Notes: generated from the sequence alone by a model not told the origin. Counted from the stretch's first letter, positions 1 to 12,655 are shown. The stretch is 64,000 nucleotides of DNA from Microvelia longipes (GCA_018340805.1 JACMZG010001908.1:46881754-46945753); one strand, 5' to 3'. Translations and numbers: made by a program.

Positions 1-1894
1 TAGTTTAGGCTGTTAAATACGAAATATCACAAATCAGTGTCGTATTATATTCAACTAATTCGAGGCCAAAATAGTTATAAGTGTTTGTGTCTATTTTTAG
101 CCTTAACATTCCGTTTTAATTTTGACAAAAAAGAAAAGTAAAATTTTAAGGGTACTTATTCTGTTTGTAAAGCAAAGACCCCGAGGCAGGGGGTCAAGGT
201 TGGATGTAAGTCCTTTGCTGGATTCAAGCCAAGTTTCCATGCTCCGTGAAAACCTTTGTTTGCTAACGTATAGAAAAACGGATTTTCTTAGCGTTTTTCG
301 TGTCTGCGACCTTTCTTTTTTATTATTATTTTTTGTGATTTTTGTTTTAATTTACTGCCTCAGACAATACTCAATATGTTTGTCTAGCAGTATTTTACAA
401 CTTGTTTTACAGGTAGATGTGAAAAAAATTTGGTTTAAAAGACAAAAGATTTAGTCAATTAAACTAACATGTAAAATAATATGGCCATGCAGACAAAGAT
501 GTGATAAGATATGGTTAAACAAACTAAGATGTAAAAAAAAATTAGTCAATCTGACCAATATGTTAAAAAATATGGCCAGACAGACCGAAATGAGAATGAA
601 TTTAGTTAATCAGACCTAGATGTAAAAACATATATTTTACAGCTGCAACAGACTTTAGGCAATATTAAGGTAAGTTTAGAGTTATAACCATGCACTATGC
701 ATTCTTTCGTGAAATAATTTTGCTGAGAAACATTTAAGAGCATAATGGCAATTAGTTTCGAAAATTCGGTAAAAACCTTAGCGGTTTTTTACGTCTAAAA
801 AACTGTATAATTTTAGGAAAATAAAAACGAGGGCATAACATTGTCAGCAGATAGCATTATATAAATATTTTAGCTGGAACACCTGACCTTAGTGCTTTAC
901 TACCGGTATAACTGCCTCCTCTGTACCGAGATATACTGCCTAATGAATTATAACTACTGTTGCCCCTAAAACCTTTTTTTCCATTATGAACTCAGCTTTT
1001 TTTCGTACGTAACAGTTAAATACAGATATAAAGCATGAAAATATACGGGCTAAATGTTACAGACTCTGTAGTACCGACTTAACTATAAGGTAAATTATAA
1101 AATATATTTGTTGTATCAAAGAAGGCACGGGATAATTACATGATATAAACTATTTATATTATATCTTTTGAGTTTGGTAGTCTAACTTTGGATAAAAATA
1201 AGCTAATTTTTTCTTTGAAAATTCACTAAAACCATAAAATTCTGCCGCGGAGGTCTGAAAGGTGTGGGAATTTTCAAATCAAGTTTTCGCCCAGATTTTC
1301 GGTGCTTTATAGTATTGGAAGAGAAACACTTCTGTTTACTTATCAATTTTTACAGAATATTTCATAGGAAACGAACTTGCTGATACCATACGTTATTTAA
1401 GGCTACGCTTAAATCAGTTCTGTAAATTTTGTTCAAACATAAAAGGCTCATTTAACAATAATCTTTAAAATTGTTTTGATTGTCCAATAAGTTGGGTAAT
1501 ACTAATCAAGCATGAGTGAAAACTATGGAGCAGAGCAAGGAAGCATTCCAAAAAAACTTCTTCCGGCTTGCAGATCTCTGTGTCGAAATTATTTTGTAGT
1601 TAGTAAGTGATAGTAATATGGGGGAGGTGGTAGTAAATATCAGGCAAGTAGGCCACGTGGTTGAGCCCTTTCAGCCAGCTCCTTAAGTGGCTTCAAGTGT
1701 AGGTATATTTCATCTATTCTAGACAGAAGAACCGTGAATTTCTATGGTTCCTCTCATGCTTTTTTCAAGCAATTATACATATTTTCACTGGCTCTTATAG
1801 TCTAGTGAAAACTGGGAACAACACGTGGTCTTACTGATAAACCAAACCTCCACACACTTTAAACTTCAAGGCAGAAACAGTATAGTATTATAAT
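1..1894. other. No gene recognised; AT-rich
   Basis: No exon with a known motif or good splice pair was found. Between about 455 and 635 a word of the type TATGGCCA.ACAGAC.AAGATG recurs loosely three or four times, a decayed tandem repeat. The 3' exons of the stomatin-like gene were looked for here and not found. Confidence 0.5.
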
Positions 1895-2142
1895 GAATCT
1901 ACAATGAGGGTCCTAGATTTTGCCTATACCCAGTTTCATTTGGGTAAGGGATCTTTAACGAGTATCTGACAACGCAAATGCTCGAGACCACCGGCTTTAC
2001 GTCCCTTCTGAAGGACGTGGTACGCAGAATTTTTATCCCTCTTATAAAAATCCTAGAGGCCCGTGCTGGGATTGAATCCATGACTAAAATCCGTTCATTC
2101 TGTGTATTGGCCGCGTACCTCAACCACTACACCACGGGTGTA
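1895..2142 (-). mobile_element. tRNA-derived SINE
   Basis: On the minus strand TGGTGTAGTGGTTGAGG (box A type, about 2119-2135) is followed by GGATTCAATCCC (box B type, 2072-2083). A non-tRNA body follows with GGGACGTAAAGCCGGTGGTC and AAGATCCCTTACCC. Box spacing fits an RNA polymerase III internal promoter. It is not a functional tRNA; no cloverleaf closes. Confidence 0.72.
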
Positions 2143-3934
2143 TTTTGCAGTTATAAACATATAAAGTGTAAATGAATATCTCTTAAACTAAGATTCGAAC
2201 CCTCGGAATGACCATAGGCCGGTATTGAACTTAGAGCCCTAAAAACATCTAGACACGCCACTCAAAATATTTTTTACCGATCGTAATTTATTCCGGTTAT
2301 ATACTACGTTTTGGTTGGTTCTTGGTCATTAAGAGCGGTCGCATTCACTTCAGATCGGTTTTAATCTATTCAGCACCCCTAAAAACACAGTCCTAGCAAA
2401 AAAGTTTTTCCGAGCGAAAAAGTTTAATCAATAAATTTACCCATTTTTCAATTGCTACTCAGCACACCCAATCAATGACGTCATAACAACCTGGTTTTCA
2501 ATAGGGTTCTTGTCCTCCCCAAGAGCTCCTAACCAAACAAATGAAAGGTTTTAACCTTTTTTACCTTTAAGAACCCTTCAAACATATATATTATCTAAAT
2601 AAAGAGATGAAATAATACAAATGTTAGGCTATTTATGGAGGTTACACAGGAGTAAGTATTTATAGCAGAATCGATTTCCCCGAATCGAATCGAAATTAGT
2701 TAAAAATTGTCCTGAGAAATTTTAGACTCAACACGAATATTCTCTTTTAGTTTTCTAGCTTGTATAAAATTGTGGAATTTGCAACAAATAACAGGATTGG
2801 TAATATAATTACAACATATCTGAATGATATATACAAACGTAAATTTGTAGTAGATATTGAGTTACTAAGAACCTAAGCTAAAATCAATGTTTTCACTCGA
2901 TGCTAAGAATTTTATTCTAGGGCATCTGAAACGTTGTTTTTGTCCGTCCTGTATTTTTAAGCTCTTTTAGTGGAACCATGACTTTTAAACAAAGCTCTAA
3001 AACTTGTGTAGATCCTACTTCAAAGAGTTTAGGGTCAGATCTAGTGTCTACTCGAAACCTCTCAGAGTGGAACTGATTAAAATGGAGCATCTGTCTGTAC
3101 GTTAATAGCTTCAAAGACACTTAAAGTGAACAACAAACAACAAGTCAAAACAATATATGACTCCGATGGGTTTCTTTAAATAAATTGACAATTTAGGTAA
3201 ATAGTAGTTTAATGGGCTCTTTTTTAATTATTATGTGTATTGTATGATCGAAAATAATTAACAATTAAATACTGTTTTTATAAATTATTAATAAATGTAT
3301 TTGACCTACTACTGTGGAATCGTTATTGAAAAAAGTAATGTATACTAAAATTTAAATCAATATATTTGAATGTATTCTAATATAATGTATTCTAATATAT
3401 TTTATCAATATATTAAGTGTAAATCTAAAAGTATGGACCCAAAATTTTTACTTGATTTTTCAATGAGTGTTCTAAAGTTATTATGAGCACTTTTCATCAT
3501 ATTGTCTATCTGTGTGTTGATATGAATATGTTTTTATGTCGCGCGTATCACCATTAGCGGTTATGCATAGAGAGTTGAAACGTTGCTTAGGGCAATCAAA
3601 ACCTGAGGAGGGAAGAGTCCGAAATTGAAAAAGAGTGATTATTATTTAGTTTTTAAATTTTATGCGGTAAAATGTCTTACTTTTGGCTGATGTAAACAAA
3701 CCTCTTTAAATAATTTTAAATGTCGCACTTATAAATATATATGTTCGCAAATAACGTACAAAAATAAATTTCAGTTTTCACAAAATGCTATATTAAATAG
3801 CAAGAATAGCAAGAAATATTAATTAAATAGCAAGAAATATTAATTACAGTACTAATTTCTTATATATTTCGCTGCCTGATGTCAAAAAGTTATAAAAAAT
3901 AGGCCGCTAAAATTTAAAAATGTAATAGTAAAAT
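2143..3934. other. Intronic or flanking DNA without recognised gene
   Basis: It holds short decayed repeat pieces only. The piece at 2335-2400 with ATCGGTTTTAATCTATTCAG and CACCCCTAAAA resembles one near 37070-37110. A piece at 2518-2560 (CCTAACCAAACAAATGAAAG) recurs at 21565-21600. Confidence 0.5.
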
Positions 3935-4220
3935 TTGTCAAAATGGCTTCCAATATTATAATAAAATTTTAGGGATCCATTGAGCAACTATAGGTGTACA
4001 TTTGAGTCCAGTTTCAATTTGATTGGTTAACTTTTTAAATTTTATTGAATTTTATAAATTTTTGATTACTCAGAAAAAGGGGTTATCGTAGTCTGAAAAA
4101 TTTAATTTTCCGGGCTGCACAACTAAACTTAGTCTCATTATATTGTAACAGATTTTTAGGCTGAACAAAATACTTTTCCTTATACCTATGTTATTGTATG
4201 AGGAAAAGTATAAAATAAAT
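3935..4220 (-). repeat. Leader part of the composite retroposon
   Basis: Read on the plus strand, it has an AAAATGGCTTCCAATATTAT start, a GTAGTCTGAAAAATTTAATT stretch, then the characteristic ATACTTTTCCTTATACCTA...GAGGAAAAGTA hairpin. The same order is seen at 46090-46490. This is the reverse of the 5' leader of the family. Confidence 0.6.
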
Positions 4221-4299
4221 GAAAAATAATAAAAATATAGTCAATTAAAAACAATAAATTAATTACTCAATTCGTTACTTCCGTTTTACTTCGCTTAGT

Positions 4300-4536
4300 T
4301 TCAGAATAATTTCTATTGGATCATAGAAATTAAGCAGCATCGAGCCTGGTCAAAGCCTGCATAAGTTACCGCTGACAACGTAACGGATTTTATCAGAGGA
4401 CGAGCGAAGCAAGTCTGAAGTAGGTAGAATGAGCGTAGGAAGTTCGATATGAATAAGGAAAGTTTTAAAGTTCCCCCTACCCGATTTGTTTGCTTAAATT
4501 GCTGGATAAAGCTGTGTAATCTAAGTCGTAGCATTA
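4300..4536 (+). repeat. 5S-like SINE fragment
   Basis: GGATCATAGAAATTAAGCAG followed by catcgagcctggtcaaagcc matches the 5S-like segment of the composite retroposon. GAGGACGAGCGAAGC and GTTCCCCCTACCCG continue into its body and tail. The 5' leader is absent. Confidence 0.7.
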
Positions 4537-5186
4537 CTAGGAAATGCTTTAAATTATTTTAAAATTTGCATAAACAGAGCTTTGTACAACTGCGAATAAT
4601 GCTGTGCTGTGTCCATTTCAGATATTGACATGCATTTCTTAAAACCTGTGAAATGCAAATAGCTAGCCATTGGCAATGAAAACACCGGAACAATTTTGTG
4701 ACAAGTAGTAATGGCTCAGGTTTAAAAGCAGAGATCAGATACCAGGAAGAAAAACGTGCAATGTTGAGCAAGAAAGAACGATTTTATTAATAATTCGCTC
4801 TGGATGCAGACCGTCTCATCGGGTAATTTTCTTTTTAGAGATAACCATGTTTCCTCATATTTTATAGAAAAACTACACAACTTACTGAATGAACCTTTGA
4901 TTTTTGATAGAATAGAGAGACCTGATAGGAATTATAAAAGATAATAATATCGTGGGGATATACGTCAAACATATTGATTACTAATTTACCAGTGTTTAGC
5001 TTAACCTTTAGATGGAAAGCAAATAATAAGGCCGACCTCATCTGTTTGAGATGATTGATCATAGAATATTTTCCAACACGATGCTGCTAAACGCTGGTGC
5101 TGCGAGCAAAAATTTGCCATCAGCACTTGCTGAGTAGATTTTAAACATTGCCTTGCATTGCAGTTTTAAATTTATAATTTGATTTA

Positions 5187-5381
<195 letters not shown>

Positions 5382-5591
5382 ACTTTAAATATAAAGTCTA
5401 AAAAGCCTTATTTTTCGATGACGTAGGAATGTAGGAAAAGTATTGTGTTGGTGAATGTATTGTATGCTATTAGCGATTTTTTTTTTAAGGTCGGTGACAG
5501 TGATAAAAACAAATAAATAAAGAACTAACTTTTTTTAAAACTTAAGAAAAATAAAACTTATTTTAAAACAATAATTATTATCTACTCCTTG

Positions 5592-5629
5592 TAACGAAAT
5601 AGCTATTTTAAAAAATAGCTATTTCGTTA
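5592..5629. other. Perfect palindrome
   Basis: TAACGAAATAGCTATTTT is followed by its complement almost without a loop. Pairing fades beyond it; possibly the core of a small MITE. Confidence 0.6.
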
Positions 5630-5869
5630 TTTGCCATTATCTGGGAAGGAAAATCACTTTCCCGCCCTTTGGAAGGGAAACCGGTAAAACACAATGGCAG
5701 ACACAAGTCACAATAATATTTACATTTATTAAGTGTGAAAACAAAGCGGGGAAGGTTGGATACTTTTGTCTGTTTAGTTGACTTGTTCCATTTCCCACTC
5801 CAGCTACTACACTTTAAGCAAATTAATGTTACACGTCATCTCTGTTTACCTATAGATAATACTTCATAT

Positions 5870-6545
5870 TTTACTTCTCCTTATTAATACCGTAAGTATA
5901 TAGGACAACTATTGTGTTTGCAAACAAAGATCCGAAACCGGGATTACCTGAATTATCTTTTTTACGGGTTTTTAAGATCTTACTAGTGATTTTTTTACTA
6001 AGTTGTCTGTCTGTATGTGAGTCTGCATGGGTGTGTGCGATCATCGAAGCTCACTGTTGAAACTTGATACAAAATTCAATCTTTAGGTCGAGTTGTGCTA
6101 CTCAGAAAATAATATTCTGAATTATATTCAAACATCAAAAATGGAACAAACATGGAAAAATGTTTTGAATTTGATGTATGAATTTGAAAATGTATGTCAT
6201 GTAGACATACATAAGAGCATCATATGTGCTAAGTTTCATCTCATTGTCAGCATTAGTTCAATTTTATTCCATTGAATTGTATGCGTATTTATAACAAATG
6301 TGGAAATTTGGAAATAATCCAATCGAGTTAAAATTTTGCACAGGTATATTACTACATATAAGCAATAAGTAATCTTAATTGCTCTTAAATACGGCAAGTA
6401 TATCTATGGTTTTTGTTGTATCATAAAAGTTAAGAAGCATTTAGCGTGATCAGTGCTTGGATGGGTGAACACAGGGAATGTAACTATTTGAGGAAGAGCG
6501 AAGCGAATCCGATGTGTAAGGGCATGTTCCTACCCGTACCCAATT
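5870..6545 (+). mobile_element. Composite retroposon with internal 5S rRNA-like segment, near full length
   Basis: Order in the sense direction: a leader with tattgtgtttgcaaacaaag (5911-5930), a GTCTGTCTGTATGTGAGTCT stretch, a body with CTAAGTTTCATCTCATTGTC, then ACGGCAAGTATATCTATGGT. At 6427-6480 comes gttaagaagcatttagcgtg and atcagtgcttggatgggtga, which follows the 3' half of 5S rRNA (GTTAAGCAACGTC...AGTACTTGGATGGGTGACC). A GAGCGAAGCGAATCCGATGT block and a tail with CCTACCCGTACCC complete it. The 5S-like part covers the internal promoter boxes of RNA polymerase III. 5S-derived SINEs (SINE3 class) are known, but there the 5S part forms the 5' head, whereas here about 550 bp precede it. Confidence 0.75.
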
Positions 6546-8115
6546 TTCTCATTTTAAACTACTTAAATCATCAGCGCATTCATATTTTTTTAGTTATTGG
6601 TCGGCTAATAAACTAAAAAATTCTCTTACAGTGTCTAAGGTAAAGGGAAGGATTTTCAGCGGAGTCTTTTTGATCTGTAACTAGACATTGGATGGTTACA
6701 TAGTCGTTGAAACTCTAACTACAATTAATTATATTATCAAAGAGGTAATCAACTATTGCCTTTTTATAAATGAAACAAAGAAAAGAAATCGTTACTTACT
6801 GCTTATAAACCAACCAAGAGCTGCGCCATGAATTTTAATGCTACTTAGCTAAAGAAAAAGTCCGGTTTAATAGTCAAGTCACTACTCGCATTTCTTCTTT
6901 ATGAATACTAAATGGAAAGTCGAAACCGCAAAGGTTTCGGAATCGTAGCAACTTTTTATTTTTCATGTTTTCCGGGGAAAAGAAAATTAAATGTTATTTT
7001 CAACTATATGATGAAGATTTTATCACGTAATTTTAACGAAAAAGATTTTACAAAGGGAAAGAAAACTAAGGCAAAACAGTAAAATAACACTCTTAGATAT
7101 GAAACTGCGCTCCAAGAACATCTCTTTATGTCTTAATATTATAAAAGAAGCAATAAGTATCTATTTCTTTTATATATTTTTTTTGCTGTATAAAAGAGAT
7201 AAAAAAATAAAGCAAGCAGACAAAAATATTTGAATTGTTTTTTGTACAATCAATTTATATGAGATAAAAAGGTAATATTGAAATTTAATGTTTTCAATAA
7301 AAACCTTGCTCTTTATATTCATATCTGAGTCTACTTTTCATGACCAAGGATTTCCCTCTCATTGAGAGGGGGGGGGGTTATTCCACATGATTTCGTCAGA
7401 ATGAAAGGGTTTTCAGAAGTATCAACGCAGTAGATTAGGACTTTTTATACGACTACTTTAATGCCTTTTAATGGTAAATTTAAATTAACTTTTCTTTTGA
7501 AAAGGGATAATAGAGGTTCTCTGACCTCAGATTGTGTTTATCTAATACACCCACATACAAAAGGGGTTTTTAAAGGTAATCATGTATCTATTTGACTCCT
7601 ATTCAAGTTTATTTAAGCTACTATGTATACAGATTGGTGCTAATCTATGCCTAATGTCGGGAACTGAATACAATTCTTATTTTCTGAATAAAAAAAACTA
7701 AGCTAAATAGAACAAATATTATAATTTTTTACGACTTTATATTATTAATTTACGCACAGATGAATGTTCTCAAATATGGGACACGAAATAACACGGTACT
7801 TTTACAACGTATTGGATTAATCAGAAACTTAGCATAGTTCTGAAGCATAAATCTGAAATCTTAGAGACCTGATAGGAATTATATGTGATATAATATTGTG
7901 TAAATGTCTGGTACCTCGACTAGCGTAAGTAATAAGGGATGATGTTTTCAGTTCTGAAAGATGCATCCTACTCATCCTAGTGATCTGAACTTTGGCTTTC
8001 AGGTAATGGCCAAAGGGGAAACTGGAGTAGAAATACTTTTTAAATTCAACTTAAAGTATTTTTATGTATTATTTAGATGAGTCATAAATATTTCTCAAAT
8101 GTAAATAAGGGTAAA
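6546..8115. other. No gene recognised
   Basis: AT-rich sequence with a CTCTCATTGAGAGG palindrome and a run of nine G near 7370. A short piece at 7863 (GAGACCTGATAGGAATTATA) recurs at 4919. No splice-supported coding sequence was seen. Confidence 0.5.
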
Positions 8116-8117
8116 TA

Positions 8118-8347
8118 TAGTACAGTCAATGGAGTCTACTAGCAAATCCCTCCGATTTGCTTGCCTATCGATGGAATGACTTGAAAATATGGAATTAGTC
8201 TTATCTCAACCTTAACTTGAAAGGTGTCATTGACCCGCAGGGTGCTTTTTTTGAAGGTAAGGTAATAACTAATTCCAAATTTTCAGGTAAATCGGTTGAT
8301 AGGCAAGCAAATCGGAAGGCTCAATTTCATCTCCAATGACTGTACTA
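8118..8347. mobile_element. Tc1/mariner-type MITE, 230 bp
   Basis: The ends TAGTACAGTCAATGGAG and CTCCAATGACTGTACTA are complementary, and a TA dinucleotide flanks each side (8116-8117 and 8348-8349). The arms continue with lower identity, including CCGATTTGCTTGCCTATC on the left and its complement on the right. TA duplication and palindromic ends fit a Tc1/mariner-derived MITE. Confidence 0.85.
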
Positions 8348-8609
8348 TAACGCGTCAAACGATTTTTAAGAAATAAGTGGGAATGTTTCCCTATTAATTA
8401 AAGAAAAAATCCCTGTAATGATATAAAATAAACAGTAACTACCATTTATGCGGATTGGTGCAACTCATAACTAACTGTTGGGTCTTAATTTTTTCTACCT
8501 ATTATTTAATGAATATCGTAGCTGAATTATATTTGAATAAACTAACTTGTGCATTTCTTCCACTTACTTCATAATTGGTAAAAAAATTAAATAATGCTTT
8601 AAAGTTTAC

Positions 8610-8688
8610 CTTTGCTCTAGCTTCTCTTGCAGCTTCAGCCTCGGCAGCCATAGCTCTTTGCAGTTGAACTGGCAGTCTCACATCTTTT
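8610..8688 (-). CDS. Stomatin/MEC-2-like exon (KDVRLPVQLQRAMAAEAEA segment)
   Basis: This 79-nt exon starts with one base that completes Ile of VERVEI. It then encodes KDVRLPVQLQRAMAAEAEA and AREARAK, the junction between the SPFH domain and the C-terminal coiled-coil helix. The acceptor is ctctaattacag and the donor is GCAAAG|gtaaac, phase 0. The family normally continues with a V-I-A-A-E-G-E stretch and about 80-100 further residues, including an STIVFPLP-like segment. No matching exon was seen in positions 1-8609, so the 3' end of the gene probably lies left of the window. Confidence 0.95.
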
Positions 8689-8815
8689 CTGTAATTAGAG
8701 ATAATCACATTATTTACAAGAAATGATGTGGGGCCAACCTTATACTAAATGTAAAATTTTTAATAGTTTTGATAGTTATTTTTCGATATTATTACAAACT
8801 CGTTATCGTTATCTA

Positions 8816-8990
8816 ATTGAGTAGGTAATTGAGTAGGAACATCTAATTGAGTAGGACCATCTAATTGAGTAGGAACATCTAATTGAGTAGGTCCATCTAA
8901 TTGAGTAGGAACATCTAATTGAGTAGGACCATCTAATTGAGTAGGAACATCTAATTGAGTAGGAACATCTAATCCTAATTGAGTAGGACC
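8816..8990. repeat. 18-bp minisatellite
   Basis: About ten units of TAATTGAGTAGGAACATC, with the last triplet group alternating between aac, acc and tcc. It lies in the 835-nt stomatin intron, about 130 bp upstream of the acceptor of the exon at 8688. Confidence 0.95.
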
Positions 8991-9317
8991 ATGAGGCCAT
9001 ATAAGGCTTCTAGAACTCTAAAAGCCTTAAAAACATAGCTCTTTTCAGAAAAATCATACTCTGTTATCAACCTTTTTATGATAATAGAGTGGGCTGTAAG
9101 ACTGTAGTGAGACTGTTCTAGTGAGGGGTAAGTACACATATTTTGAAAACAATATCGAAAAATATTTACTTATATTTACTTATTCTCGTAGGATTGATTG
9201 ACTCTGACTAAGAATTTTAAGAGACGAAAAATTATGTACTCACTCGCATTGTATATTATAATAATTTCGAGTACTATAAAATTCTGTATAACTAAAACGA
9301 AACAAATTATTTATATT

Positions 9318-9391
<74 letters not shown>
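9318..9391. repeat. (TA)n microsatellite
   Basis: About 74 bp of TA with one TATTAT phase break, in the short stomatin intron. Confidence 0.99.
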
Positions 9392-9394
<3 letters not shown>

Positions 9395-9523
9395 GATATT
9401 TGCTTAAATTCTGAAATCGACATTATCGTACTTGTACTTTTATTCATTTCTTAGTCGGCCTCTAATATTGGTCAATAAGAACAGAACATGTAATGAAAGA
9501 TAGATAATAAGAAGAACTCTTAC

Positions 9524-9579
9524 ATTTCAACTCGCTCAACCTTTATGCCCCACGAGTCAGTGGCATCATCAAGAGCATT
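9524..9579 (-). CDS. Stomatin/MEC-2-like exon (DDATDSWGIKVERVE segment)
   Basis: This 56-nt exon encodes NALDDATDSWGIKVERVE plus two bases of the next codon, which is completed as Ile by the following exon. The motif D-x-A-T-D-x-W-G-I-K-V-E-R-V-E is diagnostic of stomatin-class SPFH proteins. The acceptor is tttttttgcag and the donor is GAAAT|gtaaga. It lies between the exon at 24071 and the exon ending at 8688. The downstream intron is short (835 nt) and contains a (TA)n tract and an 18-bp minisatellite. It is too short for a usual ORF search and was recognised from the protein motif and splice signals. Confidence 0.95.
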
Positions 9580-9639
9580 CTGCAAAAAAACAAACAATTT
9601 TAATATTGAAGAATAATTCTCAAAAATTAATTTTAATGA

Positions 9640-9840
9640 CCTCTGTAGTGTCTTTAGACAACTATAGCAGTGTTGTGTGCTCCCAGACCATTTTACAAAG
9701 AAGATTCTGATTCTACTTCAGTCTTTGTAAAAGTATAAAAATTCACCAGTTGACAAAAAATTTGTTGCCATCTCCAGGACTTGAACCAGGAGGATCTGAC
9801 TTGTTGTTACAATGACTTGCAATACCACAGCATCACGTCA
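9640..9840 (-). mobile_element. Possible tRNA-derived SINE
   Basis: On the minus strand GGTTCAAGTCC (9777-9787) is a perfect box B. GTGGTATTGCAAGTC about 40 bases upstream may be box A. The body runs through AAAATGGTCTGGGAGCACAC. It lies in the intron just upstream of the 56-nt stomatin exon. Confidence 0.42.
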
Positions 9841-10602
9841 AGAGGAACACACTTTATTACACTTGATTAATAATTATTGCATTGCAGTCCTATATTCTGC
9901 AAGTCCTATACTCTGTAAGTTCTATACTCTGCAAGTCCTAATACTTCTAAATAAGAATCACATAAGTTTTTATGTGATTTTATTTACAAATATTTCTCTA
10001 ATCCAAGATGCTATCTTGTTCCAAGCACGTTTTTTAAAATAATAAAACAGTAACCAAGTAAACTAAACAAAACTTTTTAAGACCATAATTTTTATGACCT
10101 AACTTGAAAACGTCTTTATGAATAACCTAAAAGATGACGTTAAACCAGTTTTCTACATTACTCTGCTAACTCAATAAACTTTCTACTTAGCAGCCTTGCT
10201 AAAACTTTGAAATAAAACTTTCCACGCAGTTTAGAATAAATATGGGCTTGTACAAGGTGTTTCCAACTCGATTTAAACCTCATTTAATTCACAAAGAAAT
10301 ATCAACATGTTTCTACTTAATATAGCATTGAGTTTTAACATTGCATATTACAGTAAAGCATTGAACATTTCTAATTTGAAAATTAGATTAAATGTGTATT
10401 GTACCTAATGGAGTATTAGCTGTTCCTGTCTTAACATCACCAGCTCGAATTTATTTTGTGTTCGAGTAACACTCCACATTAATATAAAGCACTCTTGTTT
10501 GGGTTAAATAGGTTTTTGTCGAGTAGCGCCTTTAATTAATTATTTATACTCACTCCAGCAATACTTAATTTTTAATCAACAAAGAAAAAAAAGAACACAC
10601 CA

Positions 10603-10603
10603 C

Positions 10604-10661
<58 letters not shown>

Positions 10662-10834
10662 CCATATCTTTTTTTTCTTTTTTTTTCATCTCTTTTTTTT
10701 TCATTTTTTTCATCTTTTTTTTCTCTTTTTTTAATCATCTTTTTTTTTAATCATCTTTTTTTTTTTCTTTTTTTTCAGTCATTTTTTTTTTTTTTCATTT
10801 TTTTTTTTTTTTTTTTTTTTTCATTTTTTTTTTG
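10603..10834. repeat. T-rich low-complexity tract
   Basis: About 58 uninterrupted T bases are followed by T-runs broken by CATC, CTC and AATC words. On the minus strand this is A-rich with GATG, as in a decayed, expanded retroposon tail. Confidence 0.95.
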
Positions 10835-12464
10835 TATCGAAAATATTTATTTTAGAATATCTAGCGAAAAAGCAATTATATTCTGAGCCTAGTGCATGAC
10901 CTATGCGAAAATCAAAACAATATTAAGTACGCGGGCCTTACTCAATGTGCTTTTCATGATTAACTCCTTTTAAGGTCCATCGATACATAAGAGCTGTTAT
11001 CTCCCCACTCTCTCACACCTATCACCCCTCACCCCATCTTTGATCTCTTGTTTCAATAGATTAAAAATATGTAAAACCATGTCAATCAAGCCTAATATCA
11101 ATTTTTGACGTATTTTATAATATTTATACAAAATATAAAATTAAACAAATTAACTGTAATGTAATTGCATTAGACATTAAGGGTTCCAGCAGACTTATTC
11201 ACTTTATCATTACACCCTATAATATTCAAAGTTACCTATGCAATTAATAATAAAACAATATAATTTCTACTTGAACCCTTCATGGTATATTAGTATATTT
11301 CATTTTAAATAACATCTATACTTAATACCTAGAAGCAGACCGTTCAATTGAACTTAACCCTTTATACATGGACTCAACAGTAATAATATAATTTGACTAT
11401 TCTCTACAACAAAATTATTACTCCTTAAAAACACCTTTTATGCAATGCAAACAACACATGAAGGTATTGTATTAAATTATACTATTACACTGGGAAACAT
11501 TAATCTCTAGTCTAAACCTTTTTAAGTTCATTAATAATTTTATTTATTTCTACTTTTCATTCATTTTAATAAGAAAAATAATCAGAAAATAAAATAAGTA
11601 TCAACCGTTAATATATCGAAAAAATTAAGTCTTTGTTTTAGGTCAAAATTTCAAGTTTACTTTCAAGTTTTTAAAGTGATGCTAAAATTTAACATCAATA
11701 ATCATTATTGGTTAGTAACTAACTAAAGTAAATAAGCTGGACTTTACCAAACAAACTAAAATTCATGTGAAACTTTAGCTTACAATTTAGTTTATGTAAA
11801 ATCTTTAAACATGTTAAATCTATTTTATAGGTAAACTAAAAACATGGTTTCATTACAGCGTTATAATTTTCGTAAACAAAGTTAATAAACTTTGACTTTA
11901 GAACTTCATGAGAAATATATTAAACTATTTAAAAAAAAATATAATATAATCTAAAATATATAACCCAGGAAAATAATGAGGAAAAATATTTCCCCTGTAA
12001 CAATACTTCTTTTATTTAAAATGTATGAAAAAATAGAAAAACCTCATCATAACAAAATAGTTATAAAAACTTAATTAAAGTTAATACAATAAAAAAGTAA
12101 TTACTGAAGTTATAACATACGTAATAAAATATAATATGACTCTATTTATACATAAAAAGTATACAGCTTTCTCTTTTTGTTGGTTAATAAGGAAAATAAA
12201 ATACACACAAAATAATACCGTTAAACAAAAATTAAGTTCAAAAACACAAAAACCTAAATGAAAAATCTTACTGAGCAAGTAAAAAAAGTTGTGTAGCAAG
12301 TTTTTTTATAATTGCTTGCGTCAGCAATCTAAGTTTTACATAAAATATTACACGTGGGAATATCATTAACTTTAGCAAATGATGCCTTGTTGTTTCAGTA
12401 TATACATTATTGATAAGTAAATAAAATAAGCAATAGTACATAAATACATAAAGTTTTATATATT
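10835..12464. other. Intron DNA without recognised gene
   Basis: It lies in the 14.5-kb stomatin intron. Very AT-rich, with no repeat family identified by eye and no conserved protein motif in any frame. Confidence 0.5.
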
Positions 12465-12655
12465 TGTGAGTCGTACAGTCATAGTACGACTCACGGCTAA
12501 AATTAGTTGACAGGGCGGGAAAATTGTGTTGAGGAACCAAAAAGGTTGGCCTTATTTGAAATTGAGGGCGTGGTTTAACAACCAGGACTAACCTCATTGG
12601 CTCCCTCGCCTTATTTTCCCACGCTGTCAAATAATTTTAGCCGTATGTCGTATTG
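12465..12655. mobile_element. MITE with about 40-bp inverted ends
   Basis: ACGGCTAAAATTAGTTGACA at 12491-12510 is mirrored near 12626-12645 as tgtcaaataattttagccgt, with further pairing on both sides. A GTGAGTCGTAC/GTACGACTCAC palindrome sits at the left edge. No clean target duplication could be fixed, so the class is open. Confidence 0.72.

Noticed and set aside
1895..2142. True tRNA gene
   Set aside because: Box A and box B are present but the cloverleaf does not close and a non-tRNA body follows, as in a SINE.
2917..3120. Possible 3' stomatin exon
   Set aside because: The frame does not show the expected A-A-E-G-E or PLP segments and has no matching splice acceptor.
6427..6490. A functional 5S rRNA gene
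   Set aside because: Only the 3' half resembles 5S rRNA, with many changes, and it is part of a dispersed repeat with fixed flanks.
8809..9000. Open frame with repeating SIRWSY/SIRCSY units
   Set aside because: It is a minus-strand reading of the 18-bp minisatellite in an intron; the unit is a multiple of three, so the frame stays open by chance.
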